A DNA stretch of 64,000 nt from Marsupella aquatica (GCA_973895155.1 OZ316891.1:26102001-26166000), one strand, 5' to 3'; counted from the first letter of the stretch, positions 49,367 through 60,451 are shown. Numbers and translations are program-made. Notes: generated by a model from the sequence alone, not told the origin.

Positions 49367-49684
49367 CAATGCCTGTGTGTTGCACAAAAGATATTGTTCC
49401 ATAAAATATGTCATTTAGTGAAAGATGTTGCGGCGTCTAAGATGTTGTCAAGTAAAAAGATCTCATTGTGTCAAAGATATCGTTAAGTACAAAGATGTTG
49501 TGACGCCAAATATGTCTCTAAGGCAAAAGATATTGTTACGTCCAAGATGTTGTTGTGTCAAAGTTGTTGTGATGCTTTAAAAGATGTTGTTGCATCAATG
49601 AAGTCACTAAGTTGAAGATGTCATTCTAAGTAAAACAATGTTGTTGCGTCAACAATGATTGTTGATAAGTAACTTACGGATGTT
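49367..49684. repeat. AAGATGTTGTTGCGTC-type tandem array, left part
   Basis: Diverged units of about 20 bases (AAAGATGTTGTTGCGTCAA) follow a boundary sequence GCCTGTGTGTTGCACAAAAG (49371-49390). That boundary matches the one at the start of the purine-rich array at 21337. The array is cut at 49684 by a LINE insertion and resumes at 51967. Confidence 0.85.
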
Positions 49685-51985
49685 TTTTTTATAAGTAAAA
49701 CCCGCAAAACCTTACGGGAAAGGGGGCCAAAAAGGCAACATAGAGGCCCAAACAGGGCAGGCAAGCAGCCAAAAGAGCAACCAACAAAACCCCACTAAAA
49801 CCGAAATAGACCACACTACCAAGAAAAAACCCAGGGCAAGAGGCCCCAGGGCAAAGACAGCTGAAAACATAGCATCACCGCCCATGTAAGCCCTAGAGAC
49901 CTGTGCTATCTAAGGCAACCCAACCAGGGAACAGCCAAAAGTCTAAGTAGAGTGGGCTAAGGACAGATGTCATAATCAAGGAGAAATGAAGAACCGAGCC
50001 TCCGCCCGGGAGGCCCAATTCAAGTGTTCCTTAATAATTTCCTCCTTGGTCCGCAGCAACCGTGTGCGCCGATTGCAGGGGCCAGAATCCTCACACAATC
50101 CATGAAGTTGATCAATGATCTCCGTAAATATCTTCAGCAGATTAAATACACTATCATTCAAGCAAGCCAAATATGCCAGAGAACTTGATACATCATGAAG
50201 ACTATCACTGAGCGGGCAAGGCTGTGTCCAGAAAATGCGTCCATTAGTGCTTTCAGATCACCGTCCTGCAAGCCAGGTGATCAGATCCGGAAAAGTCCTG
50301 ACAACCAGTTCCCAACCTTTGACCGCAAGCTTGCATGTAAAGAAAATGTGGGGTATGGTCTTAGGAACATGACAACACAGACCACAGGTACCATCACTCT
50401 TACGCATCTTTGATGCCCGGACATAATTAGTGAAAAGCCCTTGTGCAATCACTCTCCACAGAAATGTGCAAGACTTTGTGGGGAGATCAGACGACCACAG
50501 TGAGTGCAAAAGTTTACTTTACTCCAATCAATCAGAGAGATGAAGGGACCAGATTCTGTTGAGTCTGGTGAAGTCATTGCCCTTCGTTCATAGGAGTTGA
50601 TATGCTCTAGCATTGGGAAGAGCAAAGCGGCTCATTCTCTCCTTTTTGTCCGCCAGATCCAACACGCTACTGAAGAGCCAGCCTCCCTATCATCCGTAAT
50701 CCTTCTGATTCTCGTCACGAAGGAGATGCACAGCGCCCCCAACTCCTCGTCCAAGCCTCTGATCTTGTTGAGCTTGTGTCGGGCATATTCAGGAGTGTTG
50801 CCACCCCAACGTCTAAGGTCAGAGACCTTTCTCAGACCAATCCGGCCACAAGTCCTGATCAGCATGCCTTTCACTTCTTCTTGTAGATCCTGAAACCCTT
50901 CCAGACTCCCAAGTATATCTTCAATGCTCCGCCAAGCGGCCACAACAGCACCAGCAGGCGAGAATAACAGATGAGTACGAAGTACTTCCCAGGCTTTCCA
51001 TAGATTGCCAATATAGCTCAATCCGTCCGCTGAATGAGTGAGGATAACACAGTAAGAGGTGGTCAGAGAGGGAATAGCCATTTCTCCTGATTGTCTGTTG
51101 ATTACGTCATTTTGCCATTTTCAGATTCTTGTAGTTAGTAGAGCTTGGCCCAGTATGTGTCCGGGTGATCAAGCGCCTTGTAGAACCATTGTGCTAGGAG
51201 TGAATCCAAGTGGCTCCTAAATTCCTTGAAGCCCAGCCCACCCTCAACCTTTGGGCGGGCCAATGTCTTCCAAGCCATCAATGGCACCTTTCTCCCCCCT
51301 GCAGCATTGTATCCCCAAAGGAAGTCACGGCATAGAGCCACCATTTTCCTGGCCAGGGCAGTTGACGAATGTAAGAACATCATATGGTAAATGGGTACAG
51401 CTTGAAGAACATGTTTTACCAGTATAGTCCTGCCTGTGAATGACAAAAACCTGGTGGCCCACATAGAGAGCCTGGATTCAATTTGATCAAGACAGAATGT
51501 GTGGAGCTTGGAGGCCTGTATCCCCCATCCCAAAGGAGCACCTAGGTACTTATGTATTTCCCCTTTCCGACTAATGGTGCAACCTGTCTCTGCAAGCCAT
51601 TCCGGAATCTCATTGAGTCCCAAAGGTATTACCGTCGACTTATGCAAATTCAGTTTTGCACCCAAAGCCAGCTCGTAAAAATCCTCAAGATTAGCAGGAA
51701 TGAACATTCCGAGGTCGTCAGCAAAACATTTGTAGCATATCGTCAACACCTCCGATATCTGAATTCCTCTCAGGGTGTCTTGTGCCAGTTCTCCATTTAA
51801 GAAATCCATGAATGGTTGGGTCTATAGTACACACAATAGAGGAGAGAGTGGGCAGCCTTGGTGTACTCCTCTTAGCATTCGAATGTCCTTAGAAAAGAGG
51901 CCATTAATGTGAATCTTGGAGCTGCCTCGCCCCCATAACAAGAGATCTAACCAGCCTGATGAAGCCTAAGTAACTTACGGATGTT
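49666..51985 (-). mobile_element. 5'-truncated L1-type LINE with 19-bp TSD
   Basis: The body is 49685-51966 on the minus strand. It is bounded by a perfect 19-bp direct repeat TAAGTAACTTACGGATGTT at 49666-49684 and 51967-51985. The poly(A) tail appears as the T run at 49685-49690 next to the left repeat, so the 3' end is on the left. The right (5') end begins inside the reverse-transcriptase domain, the usual result of incomplete target-primed reverse transcription. Removing the insert and one repeat restores a continuous tandem array. Seen: repeat, tail and truncation. Known: this is the signature of LINE integration. Confidence 0.96.
50258..51966 (-). pseudogene. LINE ORF2 remnant (RT and zinc domain)
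   Basis: Reading the minus strand from 51966, the frame contains GVHQGCPLSPLL and then a TAG, and continues with FADD in YKCFADDLGMF. Next come SRKGEIHKYLGAPLGW and FLSFTGRTILVKHVLQAVP, up to a stop at about 51135. A frameshifted part (51081-50632) holds the connection region, and a third frame (50509-50258) ends in a zf-RVT-like C-x2-C-H-C domain (CGLCC, then H and C). At least one stop and two frameshifts make it non-functional. The endonuclease and the first RT motifs are absent because of 5' truncation. It belongs to the same broad L1 clade as the element at 1-3599. Confidence 0.93.
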
Positions 51986-52160
51986 GTTAGCAAAAGATGT
52001 TGTTGACATAACATATGGCGTTAACCAAAATATAGTGCCAGGTAAAAGATGTCGTTCAGTGAAAGATGTTGACGTGAAAAAATTCATTAAGTAAACAATG
52101 TTATTGTGTACTAAGTAATGATGTTGTGTGCAAAACATGTTGGTTCACAAAACATTATTG
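51967..52160. repeat. AAGATGTTGTTG-type tandem array, right part
   Basis: This continues the array interrupted by the LINE, with units such as AAAGATGTTGTTGACATAAC and AAAGATGTCGTTCAGTG. It ends near 52160, where GC-rich unique sequence begins. Confidence 0.85.
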
Positions 52161-54456
52161 ATAAATTTGTGATGAATGATGTCCTGAGTTTCATCCCACC
52201 TTGGGATCTCAGGTCCAGGCGCAACTGGGAGTTGCCGCCCCCATCCTCGGGGCAAGTCAACTCGTGTTTGGGGTGAGTCAGGCCAGCCAGGGCGCTTTTG
52301 GTCCAAGTCAAGCCGTGTTGGGCAAGTTGGGTTCTCGCCGGGCCGGTGAGTCGGGCCGCATTTGGCAGTTCTCAGGCCACTCATTGTCAGGCCGCTCATT
52401 TTCATTGGTCCAGCCGCTCTCGCCCACTTGCCGGTCGCCACTCTTGGACAGGTCAATTGTTTGGGCTGCTCTCGTTGGGCCTCGCTTGTGGTCGGGCACT
52501 TTTGGAGGAAGGGGAGTCATGGGAGTTGCACCCAAATGTAATCCAACTGCTCCCGTTCATTGCAGGCTCGTAGCTCTGAAGGTCCCACACCCAACCAAAT
52601 TGGGAGGGAGGGGTGTCGAGAGTCGAAGGGGAGGAGGGAGTGAAGAGTCAAGAGGGGAGTCAAGAGGGAGGCTAGGGAGTTGAGCATGGTGGGAGTTGGA
52701 AAGTGAGAGAGTAATCTCGGGCTCTCCTTCTTAATTAATATGCAGAGTAAGTGCTAATGCTTGAAGGCTGGTTTATAGACTTTGAACTAATAATTATGTT
52801 TTTATAGAAAAATAGAAATAACAAGGGGGAAGAGACACAGGGTCACGATCTTGGGGGTGTTCACTAATATTACATGGACTGAGGGCCCAGGGGAGAGAAG
52901 GGAGTTGGCCACAGCAGGCCAGGGTGGCCAATCTTGGTCACGGGAGGGTTCTGGGTACACAAATGAGGGAGGGTCACCACGTATTATGCCGGGCAAAATA
53001 GCACAAGTGGAGATTTTTTCTCTTCTTGCTTCCTTGCTTCCCGTTTCCATTTCTTTCACCCAAAATGGCCCAGCAATTTTTAATTACAACCACGCAAAAG
53101 AAGGCACAACATTGTGACTACTATAGTTTTTGACAAGGACCCAGGGCTTTGACATGGTCAACTCAGGGGTCACTAGAAGAAAACGTCCCCTTTTGAGACC
53201 CTATGCTTTGTGACTTTAGGGAGACTTTCAAAAATACATGACTCCAAGTTTAGGGGAGTCATTGTTGTTACATTTTATCAACTGATTTTTGGGGGATATT
53301 TGTGAAAGTCATTCCTACAACTTCTGATAAAGTAGCAATTGTAACACTAGTAGGGCAGTCATATGTAAGTTGAATAAGCTACTCTCCATTACGGCATTCT
53401 GAAATAGAGTGCAAGAAGGGGTACATGCACTCTAGACATCACGGAATGTTCCATTTACAACCCTTGACTTGCAACTTGCGGAGTCGGGAGCACTAGGTTC
53501 ACATAGAAGGAATGGGGGTGGGTGGGTTGCAGAACTAGTTAAATGTCTTCGTGACAAGAGCATTGTAGTTATCCTAGCCTAATTAAACGTGCATGGGAGT
53601 ACTTGCCTCTATAATAGTAAGTCTTATGCTGCTCAATGGATTCCTTAGAGTTCATGGGCAACTTTGACAAGAATATTAATTGGGGTGACATCATTTCCAA
53701 TTCAGGGCTAAAGTAGTGTCTGGCCCCCATTCTTTGTCCACCCTCCCTAAGTGGCATGTGTAAGGCTTAATTTACAGTTGCATTCTAAGGGGTTACAGTT
53801 GCGTTCATTTAATCTTTGCTCACAAAGTGTCGTGTCCAATTTGCTTTAGGGTACTAACATGTGCATCAACGGCTCATGTCAACGCAAAGTGGTCAAGGCT
53901 CATTGGGTTTGGTTCACTAAGTGTCACTAAGTGTTAAGGTATGCTTTGTGCGTGAGTGTGCCTTTGGACACGAGTTTAGGGTGCGCGGGTTTTGTTTAGG
54001 GTTTAAACACGCCAGCAGAGTGCAAAGTTTAGTTCAATGTGCGTGGGAACTCGAAGGTTTTTGTTTCAGAAAAACTTGCTTGTCCATTACGGGGACATTC
54101 GTCGTGCCTGAAGGTCAGCACATTGTGCGCGGTCTCACGAAGTGGGGAGTGTGCTTCGCGATCGGGGCAGTTCCTTCGCGTAGGGAAGTTTTGTGCTTGG
54201 AGCTTGAAGGTCTAGAGCATTCAAGCTGAGAGGGCGACCGGCTTGCGGAGTGGAGAGGTGAGCTGCAGTGGGCGACAAGCTCTAGGACTGGGAGGAGCTG
54301 TGGGCAGGCAGGAGCTGCAATTTGGGAGCTGCTCTGGCCGCCGGTCTGGCCGAGGAGCTACGAGCGGAGAGGAGCTGGAGTGGAGCTGGAGTGGAGTGCA
54401 GCTTCTGTCACACACTGCTGAGGATTGCTATGTAGCTTCAGTTTGGGCGGCGGTGT
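52161..54456. other. No gene seen; GC-rich segment at left
   Basis: From 52180 to 52700 the sequence is GC-rich and open in several frames at once. The composition explains the open frames and no domain is recognisable. The remainder to 54456 is ordinary. The frame at 53921-54229 is unsupported. Confidence 0.4.
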
Positions 54457-54578
54457 GAGCGGAGGTGCTGAGAGCGGAGGTGAGAGCGGAGGTGCTAAGA
54501 GCGGAGGTGCAAGCGGAGGTGCTGAGGGCGGAGGTACGAGCGGATGTGCTAAGAGAGGAGGTGGTAAGAGAGGTGCTA
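54457..54578. repeat. GGAGGTGCTGAGAGC minisatellite
   Basis: Short units of 12-18 bases (AGCGGAGGTGCTGAG and variants) repeat about eight times. The units are mostly multiples of three, so the plus strand reads as Ser-Gly-Gly-Ala repeats. No start, stop context or neighbour suggests a real protein. Confidence 0.8.
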
Positions 54579-57256
54579 TTGGATCACTGAGAAGGCTGCA
54601 ACCTCTCTATCTTATTCCTACTATTTGGCGGTTGCAGTTGGAAGGAGGGTCGAGTGGCAAACATTTTGTCAGTTGAGGACTCAGCTGCGGGTTTGTCATT
54701 TCCTGGAGCTCAATCGCCTGCTGCTAAGACTACTGTTGCTGCAATTGCGAGTTGCTCGATCATGAGCTACCTAGCTCCATTGTGAGTTGCCTCCCTATTC
54801 TCCTTATTCTCCCTGTCTCCCCCAGGTTGCTTGCAGTTACTATCGCCGGGAAGAATGTGTTTGGCCAAGATGCTAGATTGCGACTTGTCTTCTTGCTTCT
54901 AGCTCGTGTATATGCTGGCATCCGTGGGGGTTCCTTGAGTTTGAGTCTGCAGAGGAAGAGTCTATCATAGTCTAATTAAATGTGGGCCATATTACTCTAG
55001 TCAATGAATGAGTTCCCTGGAAATAGAACCTCTCTGATTATAGAGGTGCGATTTGGTCAGAATTTTTTCCCCTCTCATTGTATCCACTGATGCCAACTCA
55101 CTTTCATCACCTCAATTATGAACAATGAGTGTAGTCTCAGGCTCCATACTGCCTATACTGAATGGTCTAGCTGCAATGTCCACCTCGGCTGAAGTGAGCT
55201 CTGACTTGGAGCCTTAACATTTGTGTTCTATGGGGCTGAGCAAAGTTGGTTCCATCCAGAAGCTGCTCTACTGAAGTGATCGAGCTCCGGCTTGGAGGTG
55301 GATCTTCACTTTTTTGTGGATCTGAGTGACTTCTGTCTAGCTGGGCTTAGCTGAGTCAGTAATACATTCAAAAGAGGTGAGTATCCCTGACCAACATTTA
55401 TGCTTAAGGAACCTGCATTTCCTTCCCTGTCCCCATGCTATCTCCACTGCACCTTCCACTGCTAGCTATGTTGATTCCTTCCACTGCTAGCTCTAGACAA
55501 TGATGCAGTCCAAATGCTGATCAGTCTCACTGGGGGTGCCGGTGCAGACATGACTCGCATTGTGTGATTGTAGTTTTGCTTTGTTGGGACGAATGTGTTT
55601 GGCTAAGATGCTAGATTGTGGCTTGTCTTCTTGCTTCCATCTCGTGTATATTCAATTAGTAGAAGCTGGGAACAAAGTGAAAATTGAATTTCCTTATATT
55701 AAGCATCCCGACCTAGAAACTCAATACATAAACTCCAGGAGTCCCTTGGGACATAAAATGAGCCAAATTGTTTCAAAATTGGGAACCTGCAAAATTGGGA
55801 ACCTGCAATTGGGAACCGGCAACTCAAACAAATGTGTTGGGCCTGGTGGCCTTGTAAGTCGTCTTCAGCTTTCGCGATGGAGGTTGAATCTTGCGGTACG
55901 TCAAGGGGAACTTGACCTTTGAATCATGGAACTGCTTGGTACTTTCTCGCTTGCACAGAGAGACAGGGACTGTCGTAGTCTTGATGATCTGGATGCAAGG
56001 GAACCGAACTCTATGACAAGAAGCCATCTCATCCTACATCTACTCTACAGCTCCGTTCAATGTGGTATCACGATATTCCTTGTACATGTTGTGATAACCT
56101 GTACGACTCTAATACCTCACCCAGATACCAAAGTTCTTAATTGTGGTGGGCTTCTTTCCGAAGATCTGGTAGACACATTATTCAGCATTTGCTAACTTCA
56201 AAACTAGAAGGGACACATTAACCAACAGAGAAACTCACAACATCCTCCTTTGGTCCTTCAGAGTCTGTACTTTGATTATGAAGTTTGAGTGAGTTTCTGT
56301 TTACTAAAAGAATGTGACTGTGTAAGAGTTCCGTTTGGCAGTGGATTGGTTGAAGCACTTCATGCTAGTGTGTTGTCCACAACTCTTCAACCAGCTTTTG
56401 TATTCCTTGTCTTTCACCACTTACGATGACATCAATCCAGCTAAAACCATAGAAGGTTCCAAAGCATCTAACTTGTAAAATCGCATTCTATTACATCAAG
56501 GACTAAGGTGTTGGGTGCCAAAGGAGACAACACAACAAACACGCTGAAAAGACTTCAGGACTAGGTTCAACAAGGTAGTGAAGGTGCTTAAAGCCATAGT
56601 AAGTATGCATTTTGTATCTTTCTTTGTTGATGTGAGCTTGTGCATAATGGGAGTTGTAGTTGGCAAGAGTTCCATAAGGCCAAATATGAATAGATCCAGA
56701 AGTATGTGTATGAACCAAGTGTAGAGTTGACTCTTTGTAAATATTGTAGTCTCTTTCTGAACGTACAGTTTGGTATGGCCAACGCCATGCGATTATGTAC
56801 TTGCTCTATAAAGTTCTGAAGATATAAGCATTTTCTGTTAGACCAGGCAACTTGGGAGTTGGTAAGTGTCACCTGCATCTGAGGGGCTACACCGGGGGCA
56901 TCAGTGGAGGTTCACTTGCACAACACGACAGCCAGTGAATTTTCTCTCTACTGCAACCTGCAAGGTGAGACTTTCGGTCTTTCTGGATGAAAACACAGGA
57001 TTTTAATATGATTGATATACATGTCCATCGAGAACATGGGTTTATCACCAAGCTCTTTGTCTTAGGAAACTCATACACTCAGAATCAAATATGTACTATG
57101 CATGTTTCATGCTATGTGTATACTATGACCTGTAGTTGGAACCAAGACAGTGAGTGGGAACTGATTAGTTTAGGTTGGTTGCTGTTGGCAAGGCCTCCTA
57201 CTCACCTTGCTCATCAAAGGACGTGAATAGAGGACATCACAACAAAAGCAACACTT
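54579..57256. other. No gene seen; one 65-bp direct duplication
   Basis: AATGTGTTTGGCCAAGATGC and its continuation (about 54853-54917) recur at about 55588-55650 with few differences, 735 bp apart. Near 55785-55825 ATTGGGAACCTGCAA is repeated three times. No coding region is recognised. Confidence 0.45.
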
Positions 57257-57706
57257 ATGGTGAGGACCCGCAACGCTGAACATGTGCGGCTTGCACGCAA
57301 GGCAGAGATGTTGTGCCTTGAGTATGTCAGACTTGGGATCCTTCCAGCCCAGTCTGCATAGTACTTTGAGTACCCTGTTGTTTCCAGGAACAACTACAGC
57401 CGGCCTTTACCTGCTTCAGTACCCATCCCAACGTCCTTGGTATTTGTGTCTCTTGTACATGACCCGCCACAAATTAGGTGCCAAGGGTGTGTGCACAGTT
57501 GCCAATATGACTGTCCTGCCTGCAGGGCTTCTGGCCCAGAATTGGATGACCGTTCTCTTGGATGCCGATTTTTGCACAGAGCACAGTGTATCATTTGGAA
57601 CCACTCGCCATCCTGCAGTGTGCCTGGTGATGTCACTTGTCCTGCCCTCCCAGACCCCACCACTGGTGGCTTTGGTGTCTACACATGTTTGGATCACATG
57701 CTCTAG
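57257..57706 (+). pseudogene. Cys-rich ORF with internal TAG, unrecognised
   Basis: From ATG 57257 the frame reads MVRTRNAEHVRLARKAEMLC and reaches a TAG at 57359-57361. The same frame then stays open to a TAG at 57704-57706. The second part contains CQGCVHSCQYDCPAC and later Cys residues (about ten in 115 residues), a pattern that could bind zinc or form disulfides. The region is GC-richer than its surroundings, and overlapping frames on both strands are open for that reason. I do not recognise the family. It is the first of five plus-strand coding segments that end at 62447, which supports treating it as a real but broken gene. If the TAG is genuine, translation could restart downstream only at weak starts. 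Confidence 0.45.
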
Positions 57707-58325
57707 AGGACCACTTGTCACACCGCATGCACAGACCAGATACCATGATTGACCTATACCTTAACACTCTGACTTCAACACAGAGGATATTTACTTAAAA
57801 TTTTGATGTATGAGCAATTTTGGGTCCAGGGTTTAGGGTCAATAGTACACAACTTATCCTATCATGCCTGCACTAAGCAAAATATCCTAATTTAAGGGGC
57901 TAGCAAACTCGCTTAAAAGTCTCTATTGAAAGTCTGCTTTAATATTGCTTTAACCTGGTGAACATTGCAACGTTTAATGAATTAATGGGCAATGTGATAA
58001 CCTGCAAAATGTGATTTATGCCTCACTTATTTGTCTCAGCCACTATCATAGCCTATTTAGGATGTATAAATTCCAACCCTTATGACACTGCTTCATACCA
58101 ATCCTCTTCAAAGAATGCCTGTTTTACATGTCACGACTATTGTATGTGATTGAAATGCATGAAATGTTGATGCAGATCTCCTTTGGTGAATCATAGCCAC
58201 AATTAAAATTGAGGTGTTGGTAAAGCAATTGTATTAGGGGATCAGTTTTGTGTGTGGGCTCAACATACCAAAAGTATGTCTGCTCTGCATCCTTGTGTGG
58301 CCATTCCAATTCATTGCAGTAGCAC
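57707..58325. other. Spacer, nothing recognised
   Basis: This is AT-rich sequence between the Cys-rich ORF and the tandem duplication that precedes the PHD gene. No domain or RNA gene is seen. Confidence 0.4.
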
Positions 58326-58469
58326 ATGCCTTTGTACCTTAAATGCTAAATATATTTTACTTTCTATGCAGTCTGCTAAATTGTAGAGTCTATCTAAATG
58401 CCTTTGTACCTTAAATGCTAAATATATATTACTTTCTGTGCAGTCTGCTAAATTGTAGAGTCTATCTCA
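58326..58469. repeat. 72-bp tandem duplication before PHD gene
   Basis: A segment beginning ATGCCTTTGTACCTTAAATG at 58326 is repeated from 58398, and the two copies differ at only a few positions. Each contains a TTTCTRTGCAG that looks like a splice acceptor, so the duplication may have doubled an acceptor just upstream of the PHD reading frame (ATG at 58479). Confidence 0.9.
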
Positions 58470-58478
58470 TGCGCAGGC

Positions 58479-59159
58479 ATGGCACGGCCTAAAATTCAAG
58501 CCAAAAAGCGTGTGACAGAGGTGAGAAACACAGGTGTACTTGGGGCAGATGCTACTAACTTCTCTGCAAGTCAGATTTTCCAGAAGGCAGCTCATTGTTG
58601 TGCCATTTGTGATGATGGTGGGGGCCTGGTCATTTGTGAGGGCCCTTGCATGAGGCATTTCCACCTCAACCCGGAGTCTGATCTTGCTGCAGAAAACAAC
58701 TGTCCAGGGGTGGGCCTCCCGTCAACACACCAGGGAGACTGGATGTGCACTGATTGTTTGGAGAAGCAGGCTAAGTGTGCACAGTGTGGGAAGTTGGGGT
58801 CCTATGAGGGCTCTGTTGATGCTGCAGCAAATGTTAGGAAATATCCAGACCGTTTTTGTGTGAGATTTTTCTGTTTTGAGTGTTTGCCTGCTCATGCCAT
58901 AGCTTGCCCACTTCATAGGTGCAAGGCATGTGATGAGCATGATCATGAGTACTGGACTGACATAGTCCACTGTGCTAGGTGTCCCACCATGTGGCACTAT
59001 CATTGCCTGAAAGATCGTCAAGCAGAGGGTTATGCTTGTGACAGAGAAATCTATGATCACTCTGCACATGGTGCTGATCGATGGATATTTTATTGTCATC
59101 GCCATGCCATTGATCCTACCTTGCGCACTCCTGTGAGAGATCACATATCTTGGTTGTGA
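58479..59159 (+). CDS. Stand-alone EDM2-type PHD zinc-finger protein
   Basis: This is an intact 226-residue single-exon frame with an ATG in the context GGCATGG. The PHD finger has C41, C44, C53, C57, H62, C75, C90 and C93 (CAICDDGG, then CEGPC, FH, and CTDC). It is followed by KCAQCGKLGS, a second Cys/His cluster (CFEC, CPLHRCKAC) and a third (CARCPTMWHYHC). The C-terminus RWIFYCHRHAIDPTLRTPVR, with DHI after it, matches the corresponding end of the PHD block in plant EDM2. EDM2 is a chromatin regulator of about 1300 residues that controls heterochromatic introns and transposons. Here only the PHD module exists and the methyltransferase-like C-terminal part is missing. It is likely nuclear and may bind histone tails. 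The neighbours are degenerate, so it may belong to a mobile element. Confidence 0.75.
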   Translation: MARPKIQAKKRVTEVRNTGVLGADATNFSASQIFQKAAHCCAICDDGGGLVICEGPCMRHFHLNPESDLAAENNCPGVGLPSTHQGDWMCTDCLEKQAKCAQCGKLGSYEGSVDAAANVRKYPDRFCVRFFCFECLPAHAIACPLHRCKACDEHDHEYWTDIVHCARCPTMWHYHCLKDRQAEGYACDREIYDHSAHGADRWIFYCHRHAIDPTLRTPVRDHISWL

Positions 59160-59752
59160 AGCTAAACATTGTACATGCATAGTGCACCTGATGTGGATGT
59201 ACTATTTTTTGAGATTGCAGAGATTCCAATTTTGAAAAGGAGTTGGGTAGGCGAGTTTATATAGGCAGCACTTATCTTGTGCTCTGGCGTCAGTGGCTGG
59301 GTACATGCCTATAAAAACTTATCCTTACAAGCGTTCTTGGAAGTATTTAGGCTGAGTGGTCATTTTCATAAACACTTTCATCAGACTGCTAAATTAAAAC
59401 AGGACTTCTAAGTTGTAAGCGTATAAATTATCAGGCATGCAATTAATTAAATTGCCCTATAAGTTTGTCATTGAATGTATCCTCCTTTACAACAAAATAT
59501 GTATGTGCCATGACAAGTTGGTTACACTTCATTTCACCTTCGATATGGATTTTTGTAGTATATATTCAAACAATGTCCTGCATCCGTGCAGGTGCCTAGT
59601 ACATATTGTTCACATATCCCTTGTACCTATCAAAATCGGACCTGAGCACCAGTGGGCCAGATCAACTCAAAAAGCAGGAATTTTGTTGTCCTTGTATTGT
59701 CAGGTGAACCCATTCTTCCAAAATTCACTGTCATCACGTAGGGTGTGTGTAC
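59160..59752. other. Spacer between PHD and BRCT segments
   Basis: 593 bp of AT-rich sequence. It may contain the 3' UTR of the PHD frame. A short open frame at 59437-59772 overlaps the start of the BRCT frame and shows no domain. Confidence 0.4.
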
Positions 59753-60451
59753 ATGGAGCCTGGGAAACGTAGAAAGTGTGACCACCCAACAGTGTTTACA
59801 GGGGTCAGAGCCATTTTGGTCCATGGCCAGCATGGGTTGACCAAAGTGCATTGGCCAACTGTACAGAAACGATTCTCTGAGCTCCATGGCACTGTAGTTC
59901 AGGACATCACTCCAAAGACTACACATGTTGTTGCAGGGACATGGCTATCAGTGATAAAGAAGTGGTCATGGTCCTACATGAATTCTGCAATTACTAAGCA
60001 AGGCCTAAAAGTAGTTGAGGCCTCTTGGATCACAGATTCCATAGCACATAAGATTGTACAGGATACTGAGCAATATGAGTTGTGGGAGGATGAAGAAGCT
60101 ACTGCATCAGCTTGGGCTGAACAAGAAGTCTGGGAAGCAAAGGCACGGCTTGCTGATCTCCAATATGGACCTGTACTCAACAAAGGACAGAGCTCTACAA
60201 GGCTGAAGAGTATGTTGGCTGAGGAGACAAAGCAACCAACCCCCATTCTGAAAGGGCTGAACATGGTATTTGTGGAGGTGGGAATTGGAGAGGTTAAGTG
60301 CAAAGTGTACAAGTCCACAGTGCTTGACCTAGGTGGGATAGTGGAGGAGAATATAACAGAGGACACCACTCATGTCATTACTAAGTCATATCCCAAAGCC
60401 TGCCGCAAGTTTGGGAAGGGAGACATTCGCTTTTATCAATCTATTCATTAA
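59753..60451 (+). CDS. Tandem BRCT-domain ORF, C-terminus displaced
   Basis: The 232-residue frame starts at ATG 59753; an in-frame GTG lies just upstream. After a basic start (MEPGKRRKC) comes a BRCT domain: FTGVRAILVHGQHG, then LHGTVVQDITPKTTHVVAG, then GLKVVEASWITDSI with the conserved Trp. An acidic, Ala-rich linker follows. A second BRCT begins at LKGLNMVFVEVG with LGGIVEENITEDTTHVITK but stops before its last helix. The missing helix appears at about 60747-60843 as VVSYAWLVESVAVGKRQ, so either an intron (about 60410-60747) or decay separates them. BRCT pairs bind phosphopeptides or DNA ends in repair proteins. I cannot assign the orthologue. Confidence 0.65.
   Translation: MEPGKRRKCDHPTVFTGVRAILVHGQHGLTKVHWPTVQKRFSELHGTVVQDITPKTTHVVAGTWLSVIKKWSWSYMNSAITKQGLKVVEASWITDSIAHKIVQDTEQYELWEDEEATASAWAEQEVWEAKARLADLQYGPVLNKGQSSTRLKSMLAEETKQPTPILKGLNMVFVEVGIGEVKCKVYKSTVLDLGGIVEENITEDTTHVITKSYPKACRKFGKGDIRFYQSIH

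Noticed and set aside
52201-52683. 160-codon GC-rich plus-strand frame
   Set aside because: Both strands and several frames are open because of composition. No domain is recognised and the end is low-complexity.
57394-57721. Minus-strand frames over the Cys-rich ORF
   Set aside because: They are shadow frames of a GC-richer stretch. The plus-strand frame has the Cys periodicity and the same orientation as the neighbours.
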